A stretch of 64,000 nucleotides of DNA from Streptomyces drozdowiczii (lineage in GTDB: Bacteria > Actinomycetota > Actinomycetes > Streptomycetales > Streptomycetaceae): contig NZ_CP098740.1 in NCBI RefSeq assembly GCF_026167665.1, forward strand, positions 5,456,001 to 5,520,000, written 5' to 3'. Position numbers and translations under genes: made by a program. Below the pieces are notes generated by a model. That model was not told the DNA's origin, did not search any database, and saw nothing but the letters and a program-made list of their open reading frames with translations. The stretch's first letter is position 1. Every line of letters starts with the position of its first letter. Shown here piece after piece: positions 24,915-31,966 of the stretch.

Positions 24915-26513
24915 GTGATCACCGCCTCCGGCATCGAGCTGCGCGCCGGCGCCCGTCTGCTCATCGAATCCGCCAGCTTCCGCATCGCCAAGGGCGACCG
25001 CATCGGCCTCGTCGGCCGCAACGGAGCCGGCAAGACCACCCTCACCAAGTGCCTCGCGGGTGAGGGCGTCCCCGCCGCCGGCACCATCACCCGCTCCGGC
25101 GAGGTGGGCTACCTCCCGCAGGACCCCCGCACCGGGGACCTCGACGTCCTGGCCCGGGACCGGGTCCTGTCCGCCCGCGGCCTCGACGAGATCCTGCGCA
25201 AGATGCGGGAGAACGAGGACCGGATGGCGAACGGCAAGGGCGCCACCCGCGAGAAGGCGATGAAGAAGTACGAGCGCCTGGAGACGGAGTTCCTCACCAA
25301 GGGCGGTTACGCCGCCGAGGCCGAGGCCGCCACCATCGCCGCCGCGCTCAGCCTGCCCGACCGGGTCCTCGGCCAGCCGCTGCACACCCTCTCCGGCGGT
25401 CAGCGCCGCCGCGTCGAGCTGGCCCGCATCCTCTTCTCGGACGCCGACACGCTGCTCCTGGACGAGCCGACCAACCACCTCGACGCGGACTCGATCGTCT
25501 GGCTGCGCGACTACCTCAAGACCTACCGCGGCGGCTTCGTCGTGATCTCCCACGACGTCGAGCTGGTCGAGACCGTCGTCAACAAGGTGTTCTACCTCGA
25601 CGCCAACCGCTCCCAGATCGACGTCTACAACATGGGCTGGAAGCTCTACCAGCAGCAGCGCGAGGCCGACGAGAAGCGCCGCAAGCGCGAGCGCCAGAAC
25701 GCCGAGAAGAAGGCCGCCGCCCTCAACGCGCAGGCGGACAAGATGCGCGCCAAGGCGACCAAGACCGTCGCCGCGCAGAACATGGCCAAGCGCGCCGACC
25801 GGCTGCTGTCCGGCCTGGACGAGGTCCGGGTCGCCGACAAGGTCGCCAAGCTGCGCTTCCCCGACCCCTCGCCGTGCGGCAAGACCCCCCTGATGGCCGA
25901 AGGGCTCTCCAAGTCCTACGGCTCGTTGGAGATCTTCACCGACGTCGACCTGGCCATCGACAAGGGCTCCCGCGTCGTCATCCTCGGCCTCAACGGCGCC
26001 GGCAAGACCACGCTGCTGCGGCTCCTCGGCGGCGCCGAGAAGCCCGACACCGGCCGCGTCGTGGAGGGCCACGGCCTCAAGCTCGGCTATTACGCCCAGG
26101 AGCACGAGACCCTGGACCCGGACCGCACGGTCCTGGAGAACATGCGCTCCGCCGCGCCCGACCTGGACCTCGTCGCCGTCCGCAAGACGCTCGGCTCGTT
26201 CCTCTTCTCCGGGGACGACGTGGACAAGCCGGCCGGGGTGCTCTCCGGCGGCGAGAAGACCCGGCTGGCCCTGGCGACCCTGGTCGTCTCCTCCGCCAAC
26301 GTGCTCCTGCTCGACGAGCCCACCAACAACCTGGACCCGGCCAGCCGCGAGGAGATCCTCGGCGCGCTGCGCACGTACAAGGGCGCGGTCGTTCTCGTCA
26401 CGCACGACGAGGGCGCGGTCGAGGCCCTTCAGCCGGAGCGGATCATCCTGCTCCCGGACGGCATCGAGGACCTGTGGGGTGCGGACTACCGGGACCTGGT
26501 CGCCCTGGCCTGA
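24915..26513 (+). CDS. ABC-F family ribosome-associated ATPase
   Basis: 532 residues, soluble, with no membrane segment. Two ATPase domains: Walker A GRNGAGKTTLTK near 36-47 and GLNGAGKTTLLR near 357-368; signatures LSGGQRRRVELA near 160-171 and LSGGEKTRLALA near 443-454; Walker B LLLDEPTNHLD and LLLDEPTNNLD. Between them is a Lys/Arg/Ala-rich linker (about 235-300: EADEKRRKRERQNAEKKAAA) that in this family reaches toward the ribosomal tRNA sites. ABC-F proteins aid translation or protect ribosomes from antibiotics. Which applies is not clear. GTG start; a short ORF precedes it. Confidence 0.92.
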   Translation: MITASGIELRAGARLLIESASFRIAKGDRIGLVGRNGAGKTTLTKCLAGEGVPAAGTITRSGEVGYLPQDPRTGDLDVLARDRVLSARGLDEILRKMRENEDRMANGKGATREKAMKKYERLETEFLTKGGYAAEAEAATIAAALSLPDRVLGQPLHTLSGGQRRRVELARILFSDADTLLLDEPTNHLDADSIVWLRDYLKTYRGGFVVISHDVELVETVVNKVFYLDANRSQIDVYNMGWKLYQQQREADEKRRKRERQNAEKKAAALNAQADKMRAKATKTVAAQNMAKRADRLLSGLDEVRVADKVAKLRFPDPSPCGKTPLMAEGLSKSYGSLEIFTDVDLAIDKGSRVVILGLNGAGKTTLLRLLGGAEKPDTGRVVEGHGLKLGYYAQEHETLDPDRTVLENMRSAAPDLDLVAVRKTLGSFLFSGDDVDKPAGVLSGGEKTRLALATLVVSSANVLLLDEPTNNLDPASREEILGALRTYKGAVVLVTHDEGAVEALQPERIILLPDGIEDLWGADYRDLVALA

Positions 26514-26584
26514 TCCCCCGGACTGGATCATTCGGCCTACCCGAGATCCGTCATCTGTGTGAGTACGTCTCATACCTCGGCGCG

Positions 26585-26610
26585 GCGCCCGGCAGATAGC
26601 TGCCGGGCGC
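26585..26610 (+). terminator. Hairpin terminator after ABC-F gene
   Basis: GCGCCCGGCAG (26585-26595) pairs perfectly with CTGCCGGGCGC (26600-26610) around a 4-base loop, about 70 bases past the stop codon. The rest of the 26514-26832 gap holds the control region of the next gene. Confidence 0.7.
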
Positions 26611-26694
26611 ACCCATTTACGCCCCCCTGCCCGTGCGGGCCCTGACCTGGACGTTCCTCCCCGGGCGCTCGCCCGACGCCCCTCCCGACCTGTT

Positions 26695-26709
26695 GGAATG
26701 AGGCATTCC
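26695..26709. promoter_or_regulatory. Palindrome upstream of the Gbn-like gene
   Basis: GGAATGAGGCATTCC (6-bp arms, 3-base spacer) lies about 124 bases before the GTG at 26833. GATC occurs at 26791-26794, 39 bases before the start, and also at 26512 and 26526. Because Gbn-type proteins bind GATC, these sites could allow autoregulation. Confidence 0.35.
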
Positions 26710-26832
26710 GGTCGCACCGGCGCACTCCCGGGGCGCGAATCCGGTCGCAGAGACCTTGCCGAATGGGTGGCCAGGAAGCGTCCGAGGGGTGATCATGAGA
26801 GTCCAGAGCGCACTTCCCATGAGGAGGCACGG

Positions 26833-27054
26833 GTGGCCGAGACTCTGAAGAAGGGCAGCCGGGTGACCGGCGCCGCGCGCGACAAGCTCGCGGCAGACCT
26901 GAAGAAGAAGTACGACTCCGGTGCGAGCATCCGGGCGCTGGCCGAGGAAACGGGCCGCTCCTACGGATTCGTCCACCGGATGCTCAGCGAATCCGGCGTG
27001 ACGCTCCGCGGACGCGGCGGCGCCACACGAGGCAAGAAGGCCGCGACGGCCTGA
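26833..27054 (+). CDS. gbn: Gbn-like GATC-binding nucleoid-associated protein (SCO1839-type HTH)
   Basis: 73 residues from GTG at 26833, preceded by GAGGAGG at 26819-26825; any longer upstream frame is not needed. The helix-turn-helix is clear: KKYDSGASIRALAEETGRSY near 25-44 and GFVHRMLSESG near 45-55, with a basic tail RGRGGATRGKKAATA. This size and sequence match the S. coelicolor small nucleoid-associated protein Gbn (SCO1839), reported to bind GATC sites genome-wide and influence development and antibiotic output. The identification rests on memory of that family. It stands alone, with its own control region. Confidence 0.85.
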   Translation: MAETLKKGSRVTGAARDKLAADLKKKYDSGASIRALAEETGRSYGFVHRMLSESGVTLRGRGGATRGKKAATA

Positions 27055-27167
27055 CGGGAGTTCCCTGGTCCGGGTGCGCCCACCCGGTCGGCCGCAGCGC
27101 CGATCCGGTGGTTACTGTTCAGTCACTTAGCTTCATGTGCTGACTGCACCCGAACCGGAGGCCCCGT

Positions 27168-27959
27168 ATGACCTCGCTCGACTCCGTGCTCGACCAGGAC
27201 GGCGTACGACTCACCGTCGACGACGCGGTTGCCACGGTGACCCTCACCAACCCGGCGAAGCGCAACGCCCAGTCTCCCGCTCTGTGGCGGGCGTTGACCG
27301 AGGCCGGACGGGCCCTGCCCGGCAATGTGCGGGTCGTCGTGCTGCGCGCCGAAGGCGTGTCGTTCTCCGCCGGGCTCGACCGCCAGGCGTTCACCCCCGA
27401 GGGATTCGACGGCGAGCCGTCGTTCCTCGACATGGGGCGCGGCCCGGAGGGAGAGCTCGACGCGCTGATCGCCGAGTACCAGGAGGCGTTCACCTGGTGG
27501 CGCCGCAACGACATCGTGTCGATCGCGGCCGTCCAGGGCCACGCCATCGGTGCGGGCTTCCAGCTGGCCCTCGCCTGTGACCTGCGCATCGTCGCCGATG
27601 ACGTCCAGTTCGCCATGCGCGAGACCAGCCTCGGCCTGGTGCCCGACCTCACCGGCACGCACCCCCTGGTGCACCTCGTCGGGTACGCCCGGGCGCTGGA
27701 AGTCTGCGCCACCGGCCGCTACGTCCACGCCGATGAGGCGGAGCGCACCGGCCTGGCCAACCTCGTCGTGCCCGCCGCCGAGCTCGAAGGCGCCGCGCGC
27801 GACCTGGCCGGCGCCCTGCTGGCGGCCCCGCGCGACGCCGTCATCGAGACCAAGGCCCTGCTCGGCGGTGCCGTCTCGTGTACGTACGAGGAGCAGCGCG
27901 CCGCCGAACGGGCCGCGCAGGGCCGCCGCCTCCGCGATCTGGCGAGCGCCCTCGGCTGA
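27168..27959 (+). CDS. Enoyl-CoA hydratase/isomerase family protein
   Basis: 263 residues; crotonase fold. The oxyanion-hole segments are SFSAGLDRQAFTPEGF near 65-80 and AVQGHAIGAGFQLALACDL near 121-139. The position of the catalytic Glu is seen as RETSLGLVPDLTGTHPLVHLVG near 151-172, where Asp follows Pro. It acts on acyl-CoA thioesters in fatty acid or amino acid breakdown; the exact substrate is unknown. ATG at 27168 follows the purine-rich GGAGG of CCGGAGGCCCC. A bidirectional terminator separates it from the convergent gene at 28016. Confidence 0.88.
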   Translation: MTSLDSVLDQDGVRLTVDDAVATVTLTNPAKRNAQSPALWRALTEAGRALPGNVRVVVLRAEGVSFSAGLDRQAFTPEGFDGEPSFLDMGRGPEGELDALIAEYQEAFTWWRRNDIVSIAAVQGHAIGAGFQLALACDLRIVADDVQFAMRETSLGLVPDLTGTHPLVHLVGYARALEVCATGRYVHADEAERTGLANLVVPAAELEGAARDLAGALLAAPRDAVIETKALLGGAVSCTYEEQRAAERAAQGRRLRDLASALG

Positions 27960-27960
27960 C

Positions 27961-28008
27961 GTACGGGCGGGCCGGAGCCGCGACGCGCCCTCCGGCCCGT
28001 CTCCGTAC
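27961..28008. terminator. Bidirectional hairpin terminator
   Basis: Nested arms GTACGG/CCGTAC (27961-27966 and 28003-28008) and GGGCCGGAG/CTCCGGCCC (27969-27977 and 27990-27998) form a long hairpin between convergent genes. Confidence 0.65.
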
Positions 28009-28015
28009 CAGGGGC

Positions 28016-28726
28016 TCAGTCCGCCGTGCCGTCCTCCGCGACCGCCGTGACCAGCACCGCGACCGGGGGACGCCCCTCGGCCGCCTCCGTCACCGCCGCC
28101 CGCACCGCCCGGGCCACGTCCAGCGCGCGGTGACCGCTCTCCGTCGCCAGCTCGACGCGCACATGGTCCTCGCCCGTCCGCACCGCCGGGCCCAGCACCC
28201 CGGTCAGGGCCGCAACGCCGGGCACCGAGGCGGCGGCCCGCCCCGCCGCGTTCTCCGGGTCCACCGGGCGCACCTCCGCCGGCTCCGGTTCCACCCGTTC
28301 GGGCGAGCCGTCGAGCAGCCCCGTCACCCGCAGGTCCACCTCGGACACCACCAGGCCGAGCCGGCGCGCGGCGGCCGACAGAAGGGCCGCGCGCAACGCG
28401 TCGGCGGCTGCGGGCAGGGGCCGGTCGGCCGTCGCGGTCATCGTCGCCTCGATTCGTAGGGGTCCCGGCGCCAGTGCGCTCGGGGGCGGGGGCACCTGTG
28501 CGGCGGGGGCCGAGTCCGGGTCGGCCACGGCGATCCGCAGCGCGCCGAGGACCGCGCCGGGCTCCGGACCCGCCACCGCCCGGCGCAGCACCGCGACCGC
28601 CGCCCGCTCCGCGATCCAGGCGCCGTCCGCCGGGCCGCCCAGAGGGAGCAACCGGCCCAGCGAAAGCCGTTGCCGTACCGCAGCCGTCCACGCGTGGGCC
28701 CTGTGCGGGCCGTCAGCCGTCGTCAT
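28016..28726 (-). CDS. Hypothetical Asp23-cluster protein (P10-like, Ala/Pro-rich)
   Basis: 236 residues, no signal peptide or membrane segment. Residues 1-90 start MTTADGPHRAHAWTAAVRQR and include RLLPLGGPADGAWIAERAAVAVLR, a region that resembles the start of Asp23/Gls24 repeats. After a Pro-rich break two similar stretches follow (LRAALLSAAARRLGLVVSEVDLRVTGLL and HRALDVARAVRAAVTEAAEGRPPVAVLV) that look like divergent Asp23-like strands and helices. Streptomyces homologues are sometimes named nucleopolyhedrovirus P10-like, which tells nothing about function. It is divergent from the Asp23 gene at 28820, with a 93-base shared control region. Confidence 0.65.
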   Translation of the reverse strand: MTTADGPHRAHAWTAAVRQRLSLGRLLPLGGPADGAWIAERAAVAVLRRAVAGPEPGAVLGALRIAVADPDSAPAAQVPPPPSALAPGPLRIEATMTATADRPLPAAADALRAALLSAAARRLGLVVSEVDLRVTGLLDGSPERVEPEPAEVRPVDPENAAGRAAASVPGVAALTGVLGPAVRTGEDHVRVELATESGHRALDVARAVRAAVTEAAEGRPPVAVLVTAVAEDGTAD

Positions 28727-28819
28727 GACCACCAGACTGCCGTATCCACGGCGCGAGTCGGGGCAAGCGCCCTTAATGTGGGCGAAGTAGTCACATCTGC
28801 CCCGAAGGGAAGAGCGGCG

Positions 28820-29302
28820 ATGACCGAGACCCCACAGCGGAACCGGCCCGAGAATTCCGACAGCAACGCCTCGGGCGGCAGCAGCCTCACCAAGCGCGGC
28901 GGAGGCGACCCCGGCACCCGCGGCCGTACGACCATCGCGGACGGAGTGGTCGAGAAGATCGCCGGAATGGCCGCACGCGACGTCGTCGGGGTGCACGCGA
29001 TGGGCAGCGGCCTGTCCCGCACGTTCGGCGCGGTCCGCGACCGGGTCCCCGGCGGCTCCAAGTCCGTCACCCGGGGCGTCAAGGCCGAGGTCGGCGAGAC
29101 CCAGACCGCGCTGGACCTGGAGATCGTCGTGGACTACGGCGTGTCGATCTCCGACGTCGCCCGCGATGTACGGGAGAACGTCGTCGCCGCCGTCGAGCGC
29201 ATGACCGGCCTGGAAGTGGTCGAGGTCAACATCGCCGTCAGCGACGTGAAGCTGCCCGACGAGGACGACGATGACGACGAGTCAGAGTCCCGCGTCCAGT
29301 AG
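28820..29302 (+). CDS. Asp23/Gls24 family envelope stress response protein
   Basis: 160 residues. A disordered Asn/Ser/Gly N-terminus (1-35) precedes the Asp23 domain: TTIADGVVEKIAGMAARDVVGVHAM near 37-61, LDLEIVVDYGVSISDVARDVRENVVAAVERMTGLEVVEVNIAVSDVKL near 94-142 (shown in parts), and an acidic tail DEDDDDDESESRVQ. Asp23 proteins form a layer on the inner face of the membrane, anchored by AmaP, and respond to envelope stress. GAAGGGAAGAG precedes the ATG. It is the first of five co-directional genes. Confidence 0.9.
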   Translation: MTETPQRNRPENSDSNASGGSSLTKRGGGDPGTRGRTTIADGVVEKIAGMAARDVVGVHAMGSGLSRTFGAVRDRVPGGSKSVTRGVKAEVGETQTALDLEIVVDYGVSISDVARDVRENVVAAVERMTGLEVVEVNIAVSDVKLPDEDDDDDESESRVQ

Positions 29303-29335
29303 TCCCGGCGTCCCCGAGCGGTTGAGGAGCACACG

Positions 29336-29527
29336 ATGAGCATGGCTGTGGCCGGTCTGCTGGCCGGCATGGCACTCGGATTCGCCGGATACTTCGGCGG
29401 GTTCGGAGCCTTTGTGCTGGTGGCCGCCCTCGGAGCGGTCGGCTTCGTCGCCGGCCGCTTCGTCGACGGCGACCTGGAACCCGGCGACTTCTTCCGCAGT
29501 CGCGAGCGCGGCGACCGACGGCGGTGA
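29336..29527 (+). CDS. Small membrane protein of the Asp23 cluster
   Basis: 63 residues with two Gly-rich hydrophobic helices close together: VAGLLAGMALGFAGYFGGF near 4-22 and GAFVLVAALGAVGFVAG near 23-39. The tail is charged: DLEPGDFFRSRERGDRRR. Its stop overlaps the next Asp23 gene by 4 bases (GTGA). It may be a membrane scaffold like the small DUF2273-type proteins of Firmicute asp23 operons, an analogy from layout only. Confidence 0.8.
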   Translation: MSMAVAGLLAGMALGFAGYFGGFGAFVLVAALGAVGFVAGRFVDGDLEPGDFFRSRERGDRRR

Positions 29528-29886
29528 CGGCGGTGTCGGGGGCGAGCGGCCCGGTCGCGGCCGGGGAGCGCGGAGAGACGCGGATCGCCGACCGGGTGGT
29601 CGCGAAGATCGCCGCGCAGGCGGCCAAGGAGGCGGTCGACGCCGCCCCGAAGGAGGCGGCGTCGCCGCGTGCCACGGTCACCGTGCACCGCGACACCGCC
29701 CGCGTACGGGTGAGTCTGGAGCTGGGATATCCCACGGACATCGGCCACCAGTGCGGTGCCGTGCGTCGGCGGGTCGCCGAGCGGGTAAAGGCGTTGGCGG
29801 GGATGGAGGTGCCCGAAGTGGCCGTCCAGGTCGAACGCCTGCATCCCACCGGAGCGAGCCTGGCGGCACAGGGGAGGATTCGATGA
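29524..29886 (+). CDS. Second Asp23/Gls24 family protein
   Basis: 120 residues from GTG at 29524, overlapping the preceding stop. The Asp23 domain covers nearly all of it: GETRIADRVVAKIAAQAAKEAV near 17-38, ATVTVHRDTARVRVSLELGYP near 50-70, HQCGAVRRRVAERVKALAGMEVPEVAVQVERL near 74-105. It lacks the acidic tail of the first copy. It overlaps the next gene by 4 bases, so dosage of the two Asp23 proteins and their membrane partners is linked. Confidence 0.88.
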   Translation: MTAVSGASGPVAAGERGETRIADRVVAKIAAQAAKEAVDAAPKEAASPRATVTVHRDTARVRVSLELGYPTDIGHQCGAVRRRVAERVKALAGMEVPEVAVQVERLHPTGASLAAQGRIR

Positions 29887-30569
29887 CCGAGCCCCACGAC
29901 CCGGACGACGGCACGCGGCGACCACCGGAGGCCGGGGCGGTGGAACACGGCAGTGTCCTCGCGCTCGACCAGTCGGCTTCCTCCGCGGCCTACGACCCCG
30001 TGCCCGACAAGGAACGGCCCGAGGGCGGCGCGGGGCGCTTCTGGTCCGCCCGCCGCATCCCCGCGGGCATCGTCGCCGCGGTGGTCCTCGGCGCGAGCGG
30101 CCTGCTCCTCTACGACGTGTCCGCGGTCCGCGCCGGACACCCCGCGATGCAATGGCGCCGCACCCTGGCGGACGAACTCGCCACGCGGAAGCTCGACGAC
30201 GTCTGGGTGCTGACCGGCGCCTCCGTCGCGGCCGCCCTCGGGCTCTGGCTGCTGCTCCTCGCGCTCACCCCCGGGCTGCGCGACCTGCTGCCGATGCGCC
30301 GCGAACACACCGACGTGCGCGCCGCGCTCGACCGGACGGCGGCGGCCATGGTGCTGCGCGACCGGGCCGTCGAGGTGGCCGGCGTCCAGTCGGTCCGGGT
30401 CCGCATGGGCCGGAGCAAGGTGGGAGTGCGTGCCCTCTCGCACTTCCGGGAACTGGACGACGTGCGGGCCGACCTGGACACCGTGCTCTCCACAGGCATC
30501 CGGGAACTCGGACTCGCCAGGCAGCCGCGCCTGTCGGTCCAGGTCCGCCGGCCGGCGAAGAAGGGGTGA
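29883..30569 (+). CDS. DUF6286 domain membrane protein of the Asp23 cluster
   Basis: 228 residues. A Pro/Asp/Glu-rich cytoplasmic N-terminus (1-55) is followed by two membrane helices, AGIVAAVVLGASGLLLYDV near 62-80 and TGASVAAALGLWLLLLAL near 108-125. An RTAAAMVLRDRAVEVAGVQSVRVRMGRSKVGVRA region follows that has the same alternating pattern as Asp23/AmaP cytoplasmic domains. The C-terminus is basic (RRPAKKG). ATGA overlap with the gene before and GTGA overlap with the gene after. Function is unknown; an Asp23-binding membrane partner is likely from context. Confidence 0.82.
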   Translation: MTEPHDPDDGTRRPPEAGAVEHGSVLALDQSASSAAYDPVPDKERPEGGAGRFWSARRIPAGIVAAVVLGASGLLLYDVSAVRAGHPAMQWRRTLADELATRKLDDVWVLTGASVAAALGLWLLLLALTPGLRDLLPMRREHTDVRAALDRTAAAMVLRDRAVEVAGVQSVRVRMGRSKVGVRALSHFRELDDVRADLDTVLSTGIRELGLARQPRLSVQVRRPAKKG

Positions 30570-31153
30570 ACGGCGTGCTCAGGACCGTCAACCGGGTACT
30601 GCTGGGGCTGGCCGGACTGGTGCTGCTCTGCGTGGGCGGCGGGGTGCTCGCCGCGGCGGCGGGCCTCTCCGTGCCGTCCTGGTGGCCCTGGTACGGCAAG
30701 AACGACGTGCTGCTCAGCGAGGCGGACCGGGACCGCTGGCGCGGCGAGGGCTGGTGGTGGCCGACCGTGATCGCGGTCCTCGCCGTCCTCGTGGTCCTCG
30801 CCCTGTGGTGGCTCCTCGCACAGTTCCGCCGCGCCCGGCTGAACGAGGTGCTGGTGGACAGCGGCGACGGCGAGGGCGCCCTGCTGCGCGGCCGCGCCCT
30901 GGAGGGGGTGCTCGCCGGGGAGGCGGACGCCCTGGACGGGGTCGCCCGCGCCCAGGTCACCCTGACCGGCAAGCGCTCCGCCCCGGCCGCCCGGGTCCGG
31001 ATGCTGATGGAGCCGCACGCCGCCCCCGACGAGGCGCTGAGGCGGCTGAGCGACGAGGCGCTGGCCCACGCCCGGGACTCCGCGGGGCTGGCCCGGCTGC
31101 CCGCCGAGGTCCGGCTCAAGGCCGTCAAGCACCGGGCCGCGCGGGTGAGCTGA
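30566..31153 (+). CDS. amaP: AmaP-like alkaline shock membrane anchor protein
   Basis: 195 residues from GTG at 30566. Two membrane helices: VLLGLAGLVLLCVGGGVLAA near 11-30 and WWPTVIAVLAVLVVLALWWLLA near 63-84, with a Trp-rich loop SWWPWYGKNDVLL between. The cytoplasmic part near 90-190 (RARLNEVLVDSGDGEGALLR and VARAQVTLTGKRSAPAARVRM) is the AmaP domain that holds Asp23 at the membrane. It is the last gene of the five-gene run and ends in a hairpin terminator. Confidence 0.85.
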   Translation: MNGVLRTVNRVLLGLAGLVLLCVGGGVLAAAAGLSVPSWWPWYGKNDVLLSEADRDRWRGEGWWWPTVIAVLAVLVVLALWWLLAQFRRARLNEVLVDSGDGEGALLRGRALEGVLAGEADALDGVARAQVTLTGKRSAPAARVRMLMEPHAAPDEALRRLSDEALAHARDSAGLARLPAEVRLKAVKHRAARVS

Positions 31154-31160
31154 CGGCGGT

Positions 31161-31188
31161 GCGGTGGCGCGGGTCCCCGCGCCACCGC
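31161..31188 (+). terminator. Hairpin terminator of the Asp23 cluster
   Basis: GCGGTGGCGCGG (31161-31172) pairs with CCGCGCCACCGC (31177-31188) around a 4-base loop, 8 bases past the amaP stop. It probably also serves the convergent SDR gene. Confidence 0.7.
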
Positions 31189-31206
31189 CGTATCACCGGG
31201 TGGGGC

Positions 31207-31962
31207 TCAGAAGCCGTGCCGGTGGCCGCCGTCGACCGGCACCATGATGCCCGTCAGATACGAGGCGGCGGGGGAGAGCAGGAACGCGGCCGTGCGGCCG
31301 AACTCCTCCGGGGTGCCGTAGCGGCGCAGCGGGATGTTCGCCTCGTTGGCGGTACGCGCCTTCTCCGCGTCGCCCGACAGCGCGTCCAGCTCCCGCACCC
31401 GGTCCGTGTCGATCCGGGCCGGCAGCAGGCCCACCACCCGGATGCCGCGCGGGCCCAGCTCGTCTGCCATCGACTTGGCGACACCGGCCAGGCCGGGGCG
31501 CAGCCCGTTCGAGATGGTCAGCCCGGGAATCGGCTCGTGCACGGAGCCGGAGAGCACGAAGCCGATGACCCCGCCCTCGCCGAGCGCCGCGGCGGCCGCC
31601 CTGGCCAGCCGTACCGCGCCCAGGAAGACGGACTCGAAGCCCGCCTGCCACTGCTCGTCGGTGTTGTCCGCGATCCCGCCCGGCGGCGGACCGCCGACGC
31701 TGATGAGGATGCCGTCGAGCCGGCCCAGGCCCTCCCGGGCGGCCTCCACCAGCCGTTCGGCCGACGCCGGGTCGGCGTTGTCGGCGGCCAGACCGACGGC
31801 GTCCGGGCCCAGGTCGGCGGCGGCCTGCTGGGCGCGCCGCTCGTCCCGGCCGGTGATGACCACTTTCGCGCCGTCCGCCACCAGGGCCCGCGCGGTGGCG
31901 TAGCCGAGCCCGCGCGTCGCTCCGGTGACGATGTACACACGGTCCTTCAGTCCAAGATCCAT
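31207..31962 (-). CDS. SDR family oxidoreductase with non-standard catalytic residues
   Basis: 251 residues; Rossmann fold with VTGATRGLGYATARAL near 12-27 and LAADNADPASAERLV. The family's usual YxxxK is not seen: at its place, after FVLSGSVHEPIPG, the sequence is LTISNGLRPGLAGVAKSMAD, so Tyr appears replaced by Ser and Lys by Arg. The C-terminus (SYLTGIMVPVDGGHRHGF) is otherwise standard. ATG at 31962 is preferred over an upstream ATG. The gene lies 4 bases after the GH15 stop on the same strand. Substrate is unknown, and it may have altered or no dehydrogenase activity. Confidence 0.82.
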   Translation of the reverse strand: MDLGLKDRVYIVTGATRGLGYATARALVADGAKVVITGRDERRAQQAAADLGPDAVGLAADNADPASAERLVEAAREGLGRLDGILISVGGPPPGGIADNTDEQWQAGFESVFLGAVRLARAAAAALGEGGVIGFVLSGSVHEPIPGLTISNGLRPGLAGVAKSMADELGPRGIRVVGLLPARIDTDRVRELDALSGDAEKARTANEANIPLRRYGTPEEFGRTAAFLLSPAASYLTGIMVPVDGGHRHGF

Positions 31963-31966
31963 GGCC

